From an uncultured Collinsella sp. (GTDB lineage Bacteria; Actinomycetota; Coriobacteriia; Coriobacteriales; Coriobacteriaceae), in the NCBI GenBank assembly GCA_900543845.1, contig UQTD01000013.1:1-33710 (forward strand): a stretch of 33,710 nucleotides of DNA, read 5' to 3'. The notes beneath the pieces are model-generated. The model did no database searches, was not told the DNA's origin, and saw only the letters and a list, made by a program, of their open reading frames with translations. This document shows, piece by piece, positions 6,866 through 16,193 of this stretch. The position numbers and the translations under genes were made by a program. Position 1 is the stretch's first letter. Each line of letters starts with the position of its first letter.

Positions 6866-9231
6866 TAGCGCTCGCCTCCTTCCATGACGGCTGCAATTTC
6901 TTCTTGGGTAAGCCCCAGCTCCTCGGCGGAAAGCTGCGACTGTGCGATCTCCAGGTACGCCGGGCAGTTGCGCAGCAGCTCCTCGTGCGTGCCGGTGCCC
7001 ACTACGTGGCCGTCGTCGAGCACGATGATCTGGTCGGCGTGCATGATGGTCGCGATGCGCTGGGCCACGACCACGAGCGCGGCGTCGGTGACGTTTTTGG
7101 CCAACTCCTCGCGCAGGCGAGCGTCGGTCTTGTAGTCGAGGGCGCTAAACGAGTCATCGAACACCACGACCTCGGGCTTTTTGGCCAACGCGCGGGCGAT
7201 GGCCAGGCGTTGGCGCTGACCGCCCGAGACATTGGAGCCGCCCTGGCTGATGGGGGAGTCGTAGCCGCCCTCGCGCTCGGCGATAAAGTCTTCCGCCTGG
7301 GCGACGCGTGCTGCCTGGCGCATATCCTCGTCACTCACCATGTCGCCGGCAAACTTGAGGTTGCTCTCGACGGTACCCGAGAACAGACGACCCTGCTGCG
7401 GAATATAACCGATGCGGCGACGCAGCTCGGAAAGGGTCATGTCGCGCACGTCGATGCCGTCGAGTGAAATGCTGCCGCCCGTGACGTCGTACAGGCGCGG
7501 GATGAGCTGCACAAGCGTGGACTTGCCCGAACCCGTGGAGCCAATGATGCCGAGCATCTGGCCGGCGTGCGTGGTGAAGTTTACGCCGCTAATGACGTCG
7601 GCGCGGGCATCGGGATACTGGAAGCTCACGTCGCGGAAGGTGAGCTCGCCGCGCGGCGCGCTGGCAGCGGGCAGTTTGGGCGAGGCGGGGTCGTTGATGC
7701 TCGTGGGGCAGGTGATGACCTCTTCCACGCGCTCGGCTGCGACCTCGGCGCGGGGCAGGATGACCGAAACCATGGTGAGGATCATAAACGCCATGACGAT
7801 CTGCATGGTGTAGGAGATAAACGCCATCATGTTGCCGACCTGCATCACGCCGTCGGACACGCCCTGCGCGCCAAACCAGACGATAAGCACGGTGATGCAG
7901 TTCATGACGAGCATCATGAGTGGCATCATAAAGCTCATGGCTCGGTTGGTGTAGAGCTGCGTGGTCATCAGGTCGAGCGAAGCCTTGTCAAAACGCTCGA
8001 GCTCATGCTCCTCGCGGTTGAACGAGCGGATGGGCATAAGGCCGTCGAGCAGCTCGCGGGCGGTAAGGTTCACACGGTCCACAAAGCTCTGCATCTTTTT
8101 GAACTTGGGCATGGTGAGGCCCATAAGCACGCCGACGACGGCCGAGACCGCGATGATGGCCACGGCGATGGTCCACTCTAGGCCGGTATGGTTGGCCAGG
8201 ACGCGCATGACGGCGACGATGCCCATGACGGGGGCCATCAGACACATGCGGATAAACAGGGTTGCGGCCATCTGGATCTGCTGAATGTCGTTGGTGCAGC
8301 GGGTGATGAGCGAGGCCTGGCTAAACTTGCCCACCTCGGCCGGCGAGAAGTGCATAACCTTGTTGAAGGTCTCGCGGCGCAGGTCGCGGGCGATGGAGCA
8401 GGCGGTGCGCGAAGCCACGGCACCGGTCAGGATGGTGGCGACGAGCGAGATCAGGCACAGACCAAACATCGTGGTCGCCATGCGGCCCAGGTAGGCGTTC
8501 TGCACGTCGGCGGGGTCGATGCCCTGCGCCTTGTACTCGTCTTGCACATAGCTCACGGCGCGTTGGGTCACGATGGAACCCGACATGGAGCCCATTTTGT
8601 CCGCCATATCGTTGGCGCCCTCCACGAGCTTGCCCTGGTCGATTAGGCCGCCTTCAACGCCTAGACGCAGGCCCTTCATGGTGATCTTACCGCCGTCGGC
8701 ATCAATCTGCTTTTGCATGTTCTGCGCCGCTGCGGCTTTCTGCTGCATCTCGGCGAGCTGCTCGGGCGTCATCGCTGCCATTTGCTCGGGCGTGGGCATG
8801 GCCTGAGCGCCGCTGTTGTCTTTCTCACCGGACGAGCCCATCATGCCGCCCATGGAGTTGGCATCGATGCCCTGGTTGAACGAAAGGACGACAGTCTCAG
8901 GCAGGCTCATGATGTCGGCAATCTTGCCGCCGTCGGCACGCTCCTCCTCGGTGCCCTTGTACGTTCGAATGCCGTTATTGTCCGCCTTGCTAAACACGGC
9001 CTCCACAGCCTTGGCGTCCTTATCGCTCATAAAGAGTTCGAGGTCGTCGAGCGATTCGGCACGGATGGTGTCGGGCACGGGCGACGCGATGCCGCCTTGC
9101 TGCACACCCACGTCGACGATGTCGCTCATATAGGTAGGCAGCGCCAGATCGGCGTTGCAGCTGATTATGATAAGTACGATAGCTGCGAACAGTGCCAGGA
9201 TATGTTTTTTAAAGAGCTTGAGAATCCTCAC
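6865..9231 (-). CDS. ABC exporter half-transporter, degenerate-site subunit with large external insert
   Basis: At 788 residues it is about 200 longer than its partner. The excess is an extracytoplasmic insert between the first helix (about 11-33) and the second (about 252-272), containing a Met/Gln/Ala-rich stretch near 145-175. ATPase motifs: Walker A GSTGSGKST (564-572), signature VSGGQ (668-672), Walker B VVVFD (688-692). The next residue is Asp693, not the catalytic Glu, and the switch His is replaced by Gln724. These changes mark the non-hydrolysing site of a heterodimeric exporter, as in the BmrCD or TM287/288 type. It starts with GTG at 9231, overlapping the TGA of the regulator gene (GTGA) with AAGGAG upstream, so all three genes are coupled. 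It was assigned as an exporter rather than an importer because of the fused membrane domain. Confidence 0.93.
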   Translation of the reverse strand: MRILKLFKKHILALFAAIVLIIISCNADLALPTYMSDIVDVGVQQGGIASPVPDTIRAESLDDLELFMSDKDAKAVEAVFSKADNNGIRTYKGTEEERADGGKIADIMSLPETVVLSFNQGIDANSMGGMMGSSGEKDNSGAQAMPTPEQMAAMTPEQLAEMQQKAAAAQNMQKQIDADGGKITMKGLRLGVEGGLIDQGKLVEGANDMADKMGSMSGSIVTQRAVSYVQDEYKAQGIDPADVQNAYLGRMATTMFGLCLISLVATILTGAVASRTACSIARDLRRETFNKVMHFSPAEVGKFSQASLITRCTNDIQQIQMAATLFIRMCLMAPVMGIVAVMRVLANHTGLEWTIAVAIIAVSAVVGVLMGLTMPKFKKMQSFVDRVNLTARELLDGLMPIRSFNREEHELERFDKASLDLMTTQLYTNRAMSFMMPLMMLVMNCITVLIVWFGAQGVSDGVMQVGNMMAFISYTMQIVMAFMILTMVSVILPRAEVAAERVEEVITCPTSINDPASPKLPAASAPRGELTFRDVSFQYPDARADVISGVNFTTHAGQMLGIIGSTGSGKSTLVQLIPRLYDVTGGSISLDGIDVRDMTLSELRRRIGYIPQQGRLFSGTVESNLKFAGDMVSDEDMRQAARVAQAEDFIAEREGGYDSPISQGGSNVSGGQRQRLAIARALAKKPEVVVFDDSFSALDYKTDARLREELAKNVTDAALVVVAQRIATIMHADQIIVLDDGHVVGTGTHEELLRNCPAYLEIAQSQLSAEELGLTQEEIAAVMEGGER

Positions 9232-9677
9232 TCGGCATCTCTCCTTTCTTGATTGCGGTCGATAATTTCGTTGGCACGTCTTAGAAGGCGCACCATCTCT
9301 TGGGTATCTGTTTCGCCGAGCTGCTCGAGGAAGGCTGCGGTGCGGTCCTCGAATTCCCGACGTTTGATTTCGATGACCTGGAATCCCTTGTCGGTCACTG
9401 TGACGTGTACGCGACGACGGTCGGTCTTTGAGTGCTCGCGCTCGACCCAGCCCTTGGCCTCGAGGGCGCGCAGGATATTGGCGATGCGGGCGCTGGAGAC
9501 CCAGGCGCGATCGGCGAGTTCGCTCGGCGTGAGCGAGCCGCCAGCGCGCATGAGGGCGCGCATGACGGCCATCTCGCCACCCAGAGCCTGGTCGGCAAAG
9601 CGCGAAACGCGCTGGTGCATGCTGCCAAACTCGGTAAAGAGCTGACGCCCAAGCTCATGGAAATCGGTATCTTCCAC
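9228..9677 (-). CDS. MarR-family transcriptional regulator
   Basis: The 149-residue protein has the MarR winged-helix fold: a helical N-terminus, the recognition helix region SARIANILRALEAKGWV (about 76-92) and the wing with DRRRVHVTVTDKG (about 100-112). C-terminal helices would form the dimer. It begins with GTG at 9677, with AGGGG upstream. Its stop overlaps the start of the first exporter gene, making it the lead gene of the operon. By family precedent it probably represses its own operon and is released by a ligand related to the exporter substrate; that is inference. The upstream gap 9678-9967 is shared with a divergent dehydrogenase gene. Confidence 0.92.
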   Translation of the reverse strand: MEDTDFHELGRQLFTEFGSMHQRVSRFADQALGGEMAVMRALMRAGGSLTPSELADRAWVSSARIANILRALEAKGWVEREHSKTDRRRVHVTVTDKGFQVIEIKRREFEDRTAAFLEQLGETDTQEMVRLLRRANEIIDRNQERRDAE

Positions 9678-9744
9678 CGAAAACCCCTAACACTAGAAAC
9701 TATTTCCGGTAAAAGATGATACCCCCGCCCAACCATCCCATTCG

Positions 9745-9775
9745 GTAGATTTCTAGGCATGTCCCAAAAATCTAC
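9745..9775 (-). repeat. GTAGATTTTTGGGAC hairpin family, copy 1
   Basis: The eight-base arms GTAGATTT / AAATCTAC close a 15-nt loop. The reverse strand reads GTAGATTTTTGGGACATGCC, nearly identical through loop and arms to 32408-32439. It lies between divergent promoters. Function is unknown. Confidence 0.6.
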
Positions 9776-9900
9776 TTGGGCGCTAGGCAATATAAAGAGT
9801 GCATAAAGACTTAAAATCATTCAATTGCTGAAGCGTTTCAAAGAACTATCATGCACGCGGTTAGGCGAGGGGTTGTCACCACCATGACGACTGGGACTCA

Positions 9901-9906
9901 TATAAT
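9901..9906 (+). promoter_or_regulatory. Candidate -10 box of the second SDR gene
   Basis: A perfect TATAAT lies 61 bp before the start codon. A TTGTCA exists upstream at 9873-9878 but is 22 bp away, too far for a standard spacer, so the -35 is unclear. Confidence 0.4.
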
Positions 9907-9967
9907 CGCCACGTGCGATGCTCCAACTTCCCGCGAGGAGACACCTTATATAAAGGGGGATGGAGTC

Positions 9968-10717
9968 ATGGCATTTGACTTCACGGGCAAGACCGCGATT
10001 GTCACGGGCGGCACTCAGGGCATTGGCCTCGAGATCGCCAAGGGCATCGTCGCGGGCGGCGGACATGTCGCGCTCATCGCAAGGAACGCTGCTAAGGGCG
10101 AGGCCGCGGTGGCCGAGCTTGGCGAGGGCAACAAGTTCTATCAGCTCGATGTCGCCGATGCACCCAAGGCGCGCGAGACTGTCGAGCAGATTTTTACGGA
10201 CCTGCCGCAAACCAACATCCTGATTAACTGCGCTGGCGTCATCAGCACCAAGAAGTTCGACGAGATCGATGACACTGAGTGGCGCCGTACCATCGACATC
10301 AACCTCAACGGCACCTTTACCATGATGAACGCCGTGTACCCGCACTTTAAGGCGGCCCATGCCGGCACTATCGTCAACGTGAGCTCTGTTGCTGGCAAGA
10401 TCGGCGGCGGCCTGCTCGGCACCGCGGCTTACGCGAGCTCCAAGGCCGGTGTTAACGGTCTAACCAAGGCAGTCGCCAAGGAAGGCGGCAAGTTTGGCGT
10501 TCGCTGCAACGCTGTATGCCCGTCGCTCACGCTTACCGATATGACCTCGATCCTCTCTGACGAGAACTCTCAGCGCATCATCAACGGTATTCCTCTGGGC
10601 CGTGCCGCCCAGGCCAGCGAGCCTGCGCAGATGGTGCTCTTCTTTGCCTCCGACCTCGCCAGCTTCGTGAACGGCGAGATCGGTGACTGCGACGGTGGCA
10701 TCGTCCTGGACGGGTAA
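9968..10717 (+). CDS. SDR-family NAD(P)-dependent oxidoreductase
   Basis: The 249-residue classical short-chain dehydrogenase shows cofactor motif TGGTQGIG (about 13-20), NCAG (about 85-88), catalytic Ser in NVSSVAG and YASSK for the Tyr/Lys pair. The start was placed at ATG 9968 behind GGGGGATGGAG; the longer in-frame extension to 9851 covers the probable promoter and is not protein-like. The next gene is a 2-keto-3-deoxygluconate permease, 108 bp downstream beyond a terminator. A role in hexuronate metabolism, such as the KduD-type 2-dehydro-3-deoxygluconate dehydrogenase, is therefore conceivable but not shown. A 3-oxoacyl-ACP reductase is the other obvious alternative. Confidence 0.88.
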   Translation: MAFDFTGKTAIVTGGTQGIGLEIAKGIVAGGGHVALIARNAAKGEAAVAELGEGNKFYQLDVADAPKARETVEQIFTDLPQTNILINCAGVISTKKFDEIDDTEWRRTIDINLNGTFTMMNAVYPHFKAAHAGTIVNVSSVAGKIGGGLLGTAAYASSKAGVNGLTKAVAKEGGKFGVRCNAVCPSLTLTDMTSILSDENSQRIINGIPLGRAAQASEPAQMVLFFASDLASFVNGEIGDCDGGIVLDG

Positions 10718-10736
10718 TATCCCGCGACGTTAATTC

Positions 10737-10774
10737 GGCGACGGCTCCTGCGACTCGGGACCGTCGCCTTCTTT
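10737..10774 (+). terminator. Intrinsic terminator after the second SDR gene
   Basis: The stem GGCGACGG (10737-10744) / CCGTCGCC (10761-10768) is followed by TTCTTTCT. It separates the dehydrogenase from the permease gene. Confidence 0.75.
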
Positions 10775-10825
10775 CTGACATAGGCGCGTGCGGCTACGAT
10801 TCGCATGCATCCAAAGGAGATATAT

Positions 10826-11842
10826 ATGAGTGAATCGACTGCGGTGGAGGCGCCGGCGGCAAAGGAGCCGTTCTTTAAGATGTCCTCCATCCCGGGTGCC
10901 AATATTTTGGTGCCGCTTTTGTTGGGCTGCCTGCTCAACACGCTGTTCCCTGACCTGTTCAAAACGCTCGGCAGCTTTACGCTTGGCATGACCCAGCAGG
11001 GTGCAGGCCCGCTCGTGGGCGCTTTTTTGCTTATCGTCGGTACGACGATTTCGTTTAAGAGTGCTCCTGCCGCCGCTGCCCGCGGTGCCATCATCATCGC
11101 CGTCAAGCAAATCGTGGTCGTTGCCGTGTCGCTGCTCATCCTTTATGTGTTCAACGACAACCTGTTTGGCATCTCTGCCATGGTGATGCTGGCGGCTTGC
11201 ACCGGCGCCAACAACGCTATGTACGCTGGTCTGATGGGCACCATGGGCAATGAGGCCGAGCGTGGCGCTGTCGCAATCACCACGCTCGTTGTCGGCCCTC
11301 CGGTCACGATGATCGTGCTCGGCGCTGCCGGCCAGGCTCCGATCGGCTGGTCGCTCGTGGGTGCCATCCTGCCGATCGTCGTCGGCATTATTCTGGGCAA
11401 CCTCTTCCCGAGCTTTAAGAAGATGATGGCACCGGCACTTTCCGCCGTCATCGTGCTCGTCTTCTTTGCCATGGGCTCGACCATGACCTTTGGCCAGCTC
11501 ATTAATGGCGGTCTTCCCGGTATTCTGCTCGGCGTGATCTGCTCGGTGGTCTTTGCAATTCCCGTTATCGCGGTCGATAAGCTCACGGGTGGTACGGGTG
11601 TCGCAGGTGCGGCCATTTCGAGCTGCGCTGGAGCCAATGTGGCCACGCCTGCTGCCATGGCAAGCGTCAACGAGGCCTTGTACGGTGGCGCCGTGCTTGC
11701 GACGGCTACGGCACAGGTTGCCGCCTGCGCAATCGTGACGGCTATTTTGACCCCGCTGGTCACCAGCTGGTGCTACAAGCATTTTGAGGGCCAGCAGAGC
11801 AACGGCAAGGCAACGACCGACAAGGCCTCCGCAGCCGCCTAA
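10826..11842 (+). CDS. kdgT: 2-keto-3-deoxygluconate permease family transporter
   Basis: The 338-residue, very hydrophobic protein has about ten membrane segments and matches the KdgT family in length and in motifs such as the N-terminal IPGANILVPLLLG, GTTISFKSAP and the C-terminal CAGANVATPAAMA. Family members import 2-keto-3-deoxygluconate, a pectin/hexuronate breakdown product, by proton symport. Start ATG 10826 follows AAAGGAG (10811-10817 region) with good spacing; the in-frame ATG at 10805 precedes that ribosome site and is rejected. It is a single gene bounded by terminators on both sides. No KDG kinase or aldolase is in the window, so the catabolic partners must be elsewhere and the exact substrate is inferred. 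Confidence 0.88.
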   Translation: MSESTAVEAPAAKEPFFKMSSIPGANILVPLLLGCLLNTLFPDLFKTLGSFTLGMTQQGAGPLVGAFLLIVGTTISFKSAPAAAARGAIIIAVKQIVVVAVSLLILYVFNDNLFGISAMVMLAACTGANNAMYAGLMGTMGNEAERGAVAITTLVVGPPVTMIVLGAAGQAPIGWSLVGAILPIVVGIILGNLFPSFKKMMAPALSAVIVLVFFAMGSTMTFGQLINGGLPGILLGVICSVVFAIPVIAVDKLTGGTGVAGAAISSCAGANVATPAAMASVNEALYGGAVLATATAQVAACAIVTAILTPLVTSWCYKHFEGQQSNGKATTDKASAAA

Positions 11843-12309
11843 TGCCAAACGGCAATCAAAGCTAAAAACTAGCTACGCCACAGGGCGGCCACGGGGGATC
11901 CCGTGGCCGCCCTGCAGTTTCTGTAGGGTCTCTGGGACACTTTACCCTGCTAAAGCTGGCATAACAGCTAGAGTGAACGTCGTACAAAGGCAAGGAAAAA
12001 TACCAAACAAATCGGTGAACGGTAGTTGTTCGCGCTCGCATTTCCTGCGGATTTGTTAAAAACGCCCTAATGGTATAAAAAAAGAAACATATAACAGCCC
12101 TGATGAAGGGGGTGGCTATGTTATCCTTCTCAAACGGGTGAAATCTTGGGTTTTGGGTTGCAGTTCCAAGGTGGACAAACGTTTTTCCCTGTACCAACGT
12201 GTGGTGAAAAACGGAAGAAGCCGGTAGTGCAAGCCGATAATTCAAGAATTCAATAAGCAGCGGTGTGAGAGAGCGCCGCATTACACGTAACTAGGAGCGT
12301 GGTTACACA
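11843..12309 (+). promoter_or_regulatory. Gene-free region: kdgT terminator and long pflB leader
   Basis: The first part is the kdgT terminator at 11881-11920. The rest is the pflB upstream region. It contains a small inverted repeat, AGCTG / CAGCT, near 11954-11970 and a possible weak promoter, TTTGTT (12054 area) with TATAAA (about 12073-12078). There is a seven-codon reading frame (12118-12141, MLSFSNG) with AAGGGGGTG just upstream, and an 8-bp inverted repeat, CGTTTTTC / GAAAAACG, within about 12180-12214. If the promoter is right the leader is over 200 nt, long enough for RNA-level control. I recognised no known riboswitch. Confidence 0.4.
11881..11920 (+). terminator. Intrinsic terminator after kdgT
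   Basis: A perfect 15-bp stem, 11881-11895 with 11900-11914 (CAGGGCGGCCACGGG and complement), has a 4-nt loop and is followed by CAGTTTCTGT. The T-run is weak but the stem is very stable. Confidence 0.75.
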
Positions 12310-14361
<2,052 letters not shown>

Positions 14362-14362
14362 C

Positions 14363-14387
14363 TATTGTTAGTGCTATACTAACAATA
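14363..14387 (+). promoter_or_regulatory. Palindrome with embedded extended -10 between PFL core and radical subunit
   Basis: TATTGTTAG (14363-14371) and CTAACAATA (14379-14387) are perfectly complementary around TGCTATA. The centre reads TGCTATACT, an extended -10 (TG-N-TATACT, with TATACT at 14375-14380). No good -35 is visible. It could be an operator-controlled internal promoter giving extra radical subunit, or an RNA hairpin that tunes the ratio of the two products. Confidence 0.45.
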
Positions 14388-14403
14388 ACGATTACTGATT
14401 AGC

Positions 14404-14423
14404 GCGCCGGTTTCGGCCGGCGC
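14404..14423 (+). repeat. GC-rich hairpin upstream of the glycyl-radical gene
   Basis: GCGCCGG (14404-14410) pairs with CCGGCGC (14417-14423). No U-tract follows; the ribosome site GAAGGAG comes about 10 nt later. It is more likely an mRNA processing or stability element than a terminator. Confidence 0.5.
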
Positions 14424-14446
14424 CTATCGATCGAAGGAGACACATT

Positions 14447-14698
14447 ATGAAGGTTTCTGAAGTTTCCGAGACTCAGGCCGATAACCTGGTCCACATGCTC
14501 GACGCTTACGCCGAGAAGGGTGGCCACCACCTGAACATCAACGTCTTCAACCGTGAGACGCTGCTCGACGCTCAGGCTCACCCCGAGAAGTACCCGCAGC
14601 TGACCATCCGCGTTTCCGGCTATGCCGTGAACTTCCACACGCTCACCAAGGAGCAGCAGGACGAGGTCATTTCGCGTACCTTCCACGACAAGTTCTAA
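14447..14698 (+). CDS. grcA: Stand-alone glycyl-radical domain subunit of pyruvate formate-lyase (GrcA/YfiD-like)
   Basis: The 83-residue protein is the C-terminal glycyl-radical domain of PFL: HHLNINVFNRETLLDAQ, HPEKYPQLT and then RVSGYAVNF, with the radical glycine at Gly58, followed by LTKEQQDEVISRTFHDKF. ATG 14447 has GAAGGAG 8 nt upstream. It lies 85 bp after the PFL core, in the same direction. In E. coli, YfiD/GrcA is a spare that repairs oxygen-damaged full-length PFL. Here the adjacent PFL has no radical domain of its own, so this protein is probably an obligatory subunit. It should be the substrate of the activating enzyme at 21923. The novel N-terminal 20 residues (KVSEVSETQADNLVHMLDAY) may help it dock onto the core. 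Confidence 0.93.
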   Translation: MKVSEVSETQADNLVHMLDAYAEKGGHHLNINVFNRETLLDAQAHPEKYPQLTIRVSGYAVNFHTLTKEQQDEVISRTFHDKF

Positions 14699-14720
14699 AG
14701 GGGTTTAACTCCCGCAGGAT

Positions 14721-14850
14721 CGCCGGGCCGCTTTGGGTTACTTTCCAAAACGTCCTCGGACATGCAAAGGGCTCCGCTGCGCGCTTCGCGCGGCGGAGCC
14801 CTTTGCGTCCTGCGGAAATGTTTTGGAAAGTAACCCAAAGCGGCCCGGCG
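14721..14850 (+). repeat. Giant 3'-end hairpin, family C, copy 1
   Basis: The outer arms 14721-14750 and 14821-14850 are perfectly complementary over 30 bp. The inner arms 14764-14777 and 14793-14806 are perfect over 14 bp and continue into a CGCG tip. Between them lies an asymmetric internal loop: CGTCCTCGGACAT on the left and GTCCTGCGGAAATG on the right. It starts 23 nt after the glycyl-radical gene. The same loop motif recurs with different stems at 28163-28279 and 33603-33710. It presumably forms the 3' end of the pfl transcript and fills most of the gap 14699-14999. Confidence 0.85.
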
Positions 14851-14964
14851 GGGGTCCTGTGTAGTCACCCTTTAGGCGGAACTCTCCTAATTATTTGGAT
14901 GAGTCGTTTACTTACTTGTGCTGTTACCGTCTTCCCGCTGTTGTTGGGGTATGCTTTGTTCGTA

Positions 14965-14979
14965 TGTAAACGTTTGACA
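14965..14979 (+). promoter_or_regulatory. LacI-type operator in front of the sucrose regulator gene
   Basis: TGTAAACGTTTGACA is a near-palindrome with an AACGTT centre, matching three sites at 16067-16147. It lies 20 bp before the ATG and overlaps a plausible -10 (TATGTA, 14963-14968; upstream GTTGTT at 17 bp), which suggests autorepression. Confidence 0.65.
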
Positions 14980-14999
14980 TGTTGATGGGGGAGGGTGCT

Positions 15000-16010
15000 A
15001 TGGCTCGCGAGGGCGCTCGTTCTAAGGATTCTGCTAAGCCTGGCATCAAGGAAGTTGCAGCGGTGGCGGGGGTTTCGCCTACTACGGTATCTCGCGTGCT
15101 TAATAATCGCGGCTATATTAGCCAAGAGACCCGCGATAAGGTCCATGCCGCGATGGAGCGCATCAACTATACGCCCAACGATATCGCCCGTGCCATGCTC
15201 AACGGTCGCCTGAATCTTATCGGTATGATCGTTCCCTTTGTGAGCAGCCCGTTCCATGCTCAGGTTGTGCAGGCGGTCGAGCGCACGTTAGCGGAAAACG
15301 GCTTTAAGATGTTGCTGTGCAACAGCGCCAATCGACCCGATCTTGAGCGTTCCTATATCGACATGCTCCGCCGCAATATGGTCGACGGCGTCATCGTCAA
15401 CTCCCTCAATATCGGTGCCGAGGCATATGCCGAGATGGGCTTGAGCCTGGTTGGCATCGACTGCGATCTTGGCGAGGGCTCTGTCCAGATTGCAAGTGAC
15501 AGCTATGGCATCGGCGAGCTCGCCACGCGCCGTCTGATTGATGACGGCTGCAGGCGTATCCTGTGCCTGCGCAGCAATAGCCGCATGCGCATGCCTGCCA
15601 ATAAGCGTACCGATGCCTACCTCGATGTTGTTGAGCAGGCCGGTTTGTCCGCGCTTGTCCGTGAGGTCGAGTTCGTTAAGCCCGACGACGAAAAGGGCGC
15701 GGTCGTTGCGAAGATCCTCGATGAGAACCCCGATATTGACGGCATCTTTGCGGGAGACGATACGATGGCGGCCATCTGTCTCAACGTGATGAAGCAGCGC
15801 GGCTTGAGCGCTCCAGACGATATTAAGGTCGTGGGCGCGGATGGTGCCCGCCGCACTATGACGTTTATGCCTGACTTAACAACCGTACGTCAAGATATCG
15901 ATCGCATCGGAGAGCTCGCGGCGCAATCCATCATCGCTCTTATTAACGGCGATAATCCCGAATCGAATATCAAGCTCCCCGTTGAACTCATTGAGGGCAA
16001 AACCGCGTAG
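15000..16010 (+). CDS. scrR: LacI-family transcriptional regulator of the sucrose locus
   Basis: The 336-residue protein has an N-terminal LacI helix-turn-helix and hinge (about residues 15-60: IKEVAAVAGVSPTTVSRVLNN, then YTPNDIARAM) and a periplasmic-binding-protein-like sensor domain (LIGMIVPFVSSPFH onward, ending VRQDIDRIGELAAQ). The start ATG 15000 has GGGGGAGG directly upstream; the in-frame ATG at 14979 is in the operator and is rejected. The same operator motif lies in front of its own gene and, three times, before the GH32/PTS operon at 16194. It therefore most likely represses itself and that operon, released by sucrose, sucrose-6-phosphate or fructose phosphate. Ligand identity is inferred from context only, so the symbol is provisional. 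Confidence 0.85.
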   Translation: MAREGARSKDSAKPGIKEVAAVAGVSPTTVSRVLNNRGYISQETRDKVHAAMERINYTPNDIARAMLNGRLNLIGMIVPFVSSPFHAQVVQAVERTLAENGFKMLLCNSANRPDLERSYIDMLRRNMVDGVIVNSLNIGAEAYAEMGLSLVGIDCDLGEGSVQIASDSYGIGELATRRLIDDGCRRILCLRSNSRMRMPANKRTDAYLDVVEQAGLSALVREVEFVKPDDEKGAVVAKILDENPDIDGIFAGDDTMAAICLNVMKQRGLSAPDDIKVVGADGARRTMTFMPDLTTVRQDIDRIGELAAQSIIALINGDNPESNIKLPVELIEGKTA

Positions 16011-16066
16011 TTCATCCCGTGCCAAAAGAATTCCTCAAACGCCTCTGATGACCGTTCACCGGCATA

Positions 16067-16147
16067 TGTCAACCGTTTGCCGACGACTGGAACTGCGAAA
16101 AGACGTATTGGTGTGAAAACGTTTGACATATGAAAACGATTGACATA
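16067..16147 (+). promoter_or_regulatory. Three LacI-type operators upstream of the GH32/PTS operon
   Basis: The sites are 16067-16080 (TGTCAACCGTTTGC, reverse orientation), 16114-16130 (TGAAAACGTTTGACATA) and 16131-16147 (TGAAAACGATTGACATA). The last two are head-to-tail with centres 17 bp apart; the first is 46 bp further upstream, spacing that could permit DNA looping. They share the AAACGNTTGACA core with the site at 14965. Confidence 0.7.
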
Positions 16148-16151
16148 TCTT
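16123..16151 (+). promoter_or_regulatory. Promoter of the GH32/PTS sucrose operon
   Basis: A perfect -35 TTGACA (16123-16128), a 17-bp spacer and TATCTT (16146-16151) lie inside two of the operators, so repressor binding would exclude polymerase. The leader would be about 35 nt. Confidence 0.6.
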
Positions 16152-16193
16152 GCCATTGTACCGAGTTAGTATGTCGTGGAAAGGAAGTCTCGG

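Noticed and set aside
4997..6868. 623-codon open frame on the plus strand
   Set aside because: It is the exact antisense of the ABC exporter gene. The His/Val/Gly-rich product is typical of the reverse frame of a GC-rich gene, while the minus strand has all the ATPase motifs.
14965..16147. CcpA-type catabolite sites (cre) instead of specific LacI operators
   Set aside because: The motif is one base longer than the cre consensus, and the TGACA half recurs only at this locus beside a LacI gene; a local regulator explains it better.
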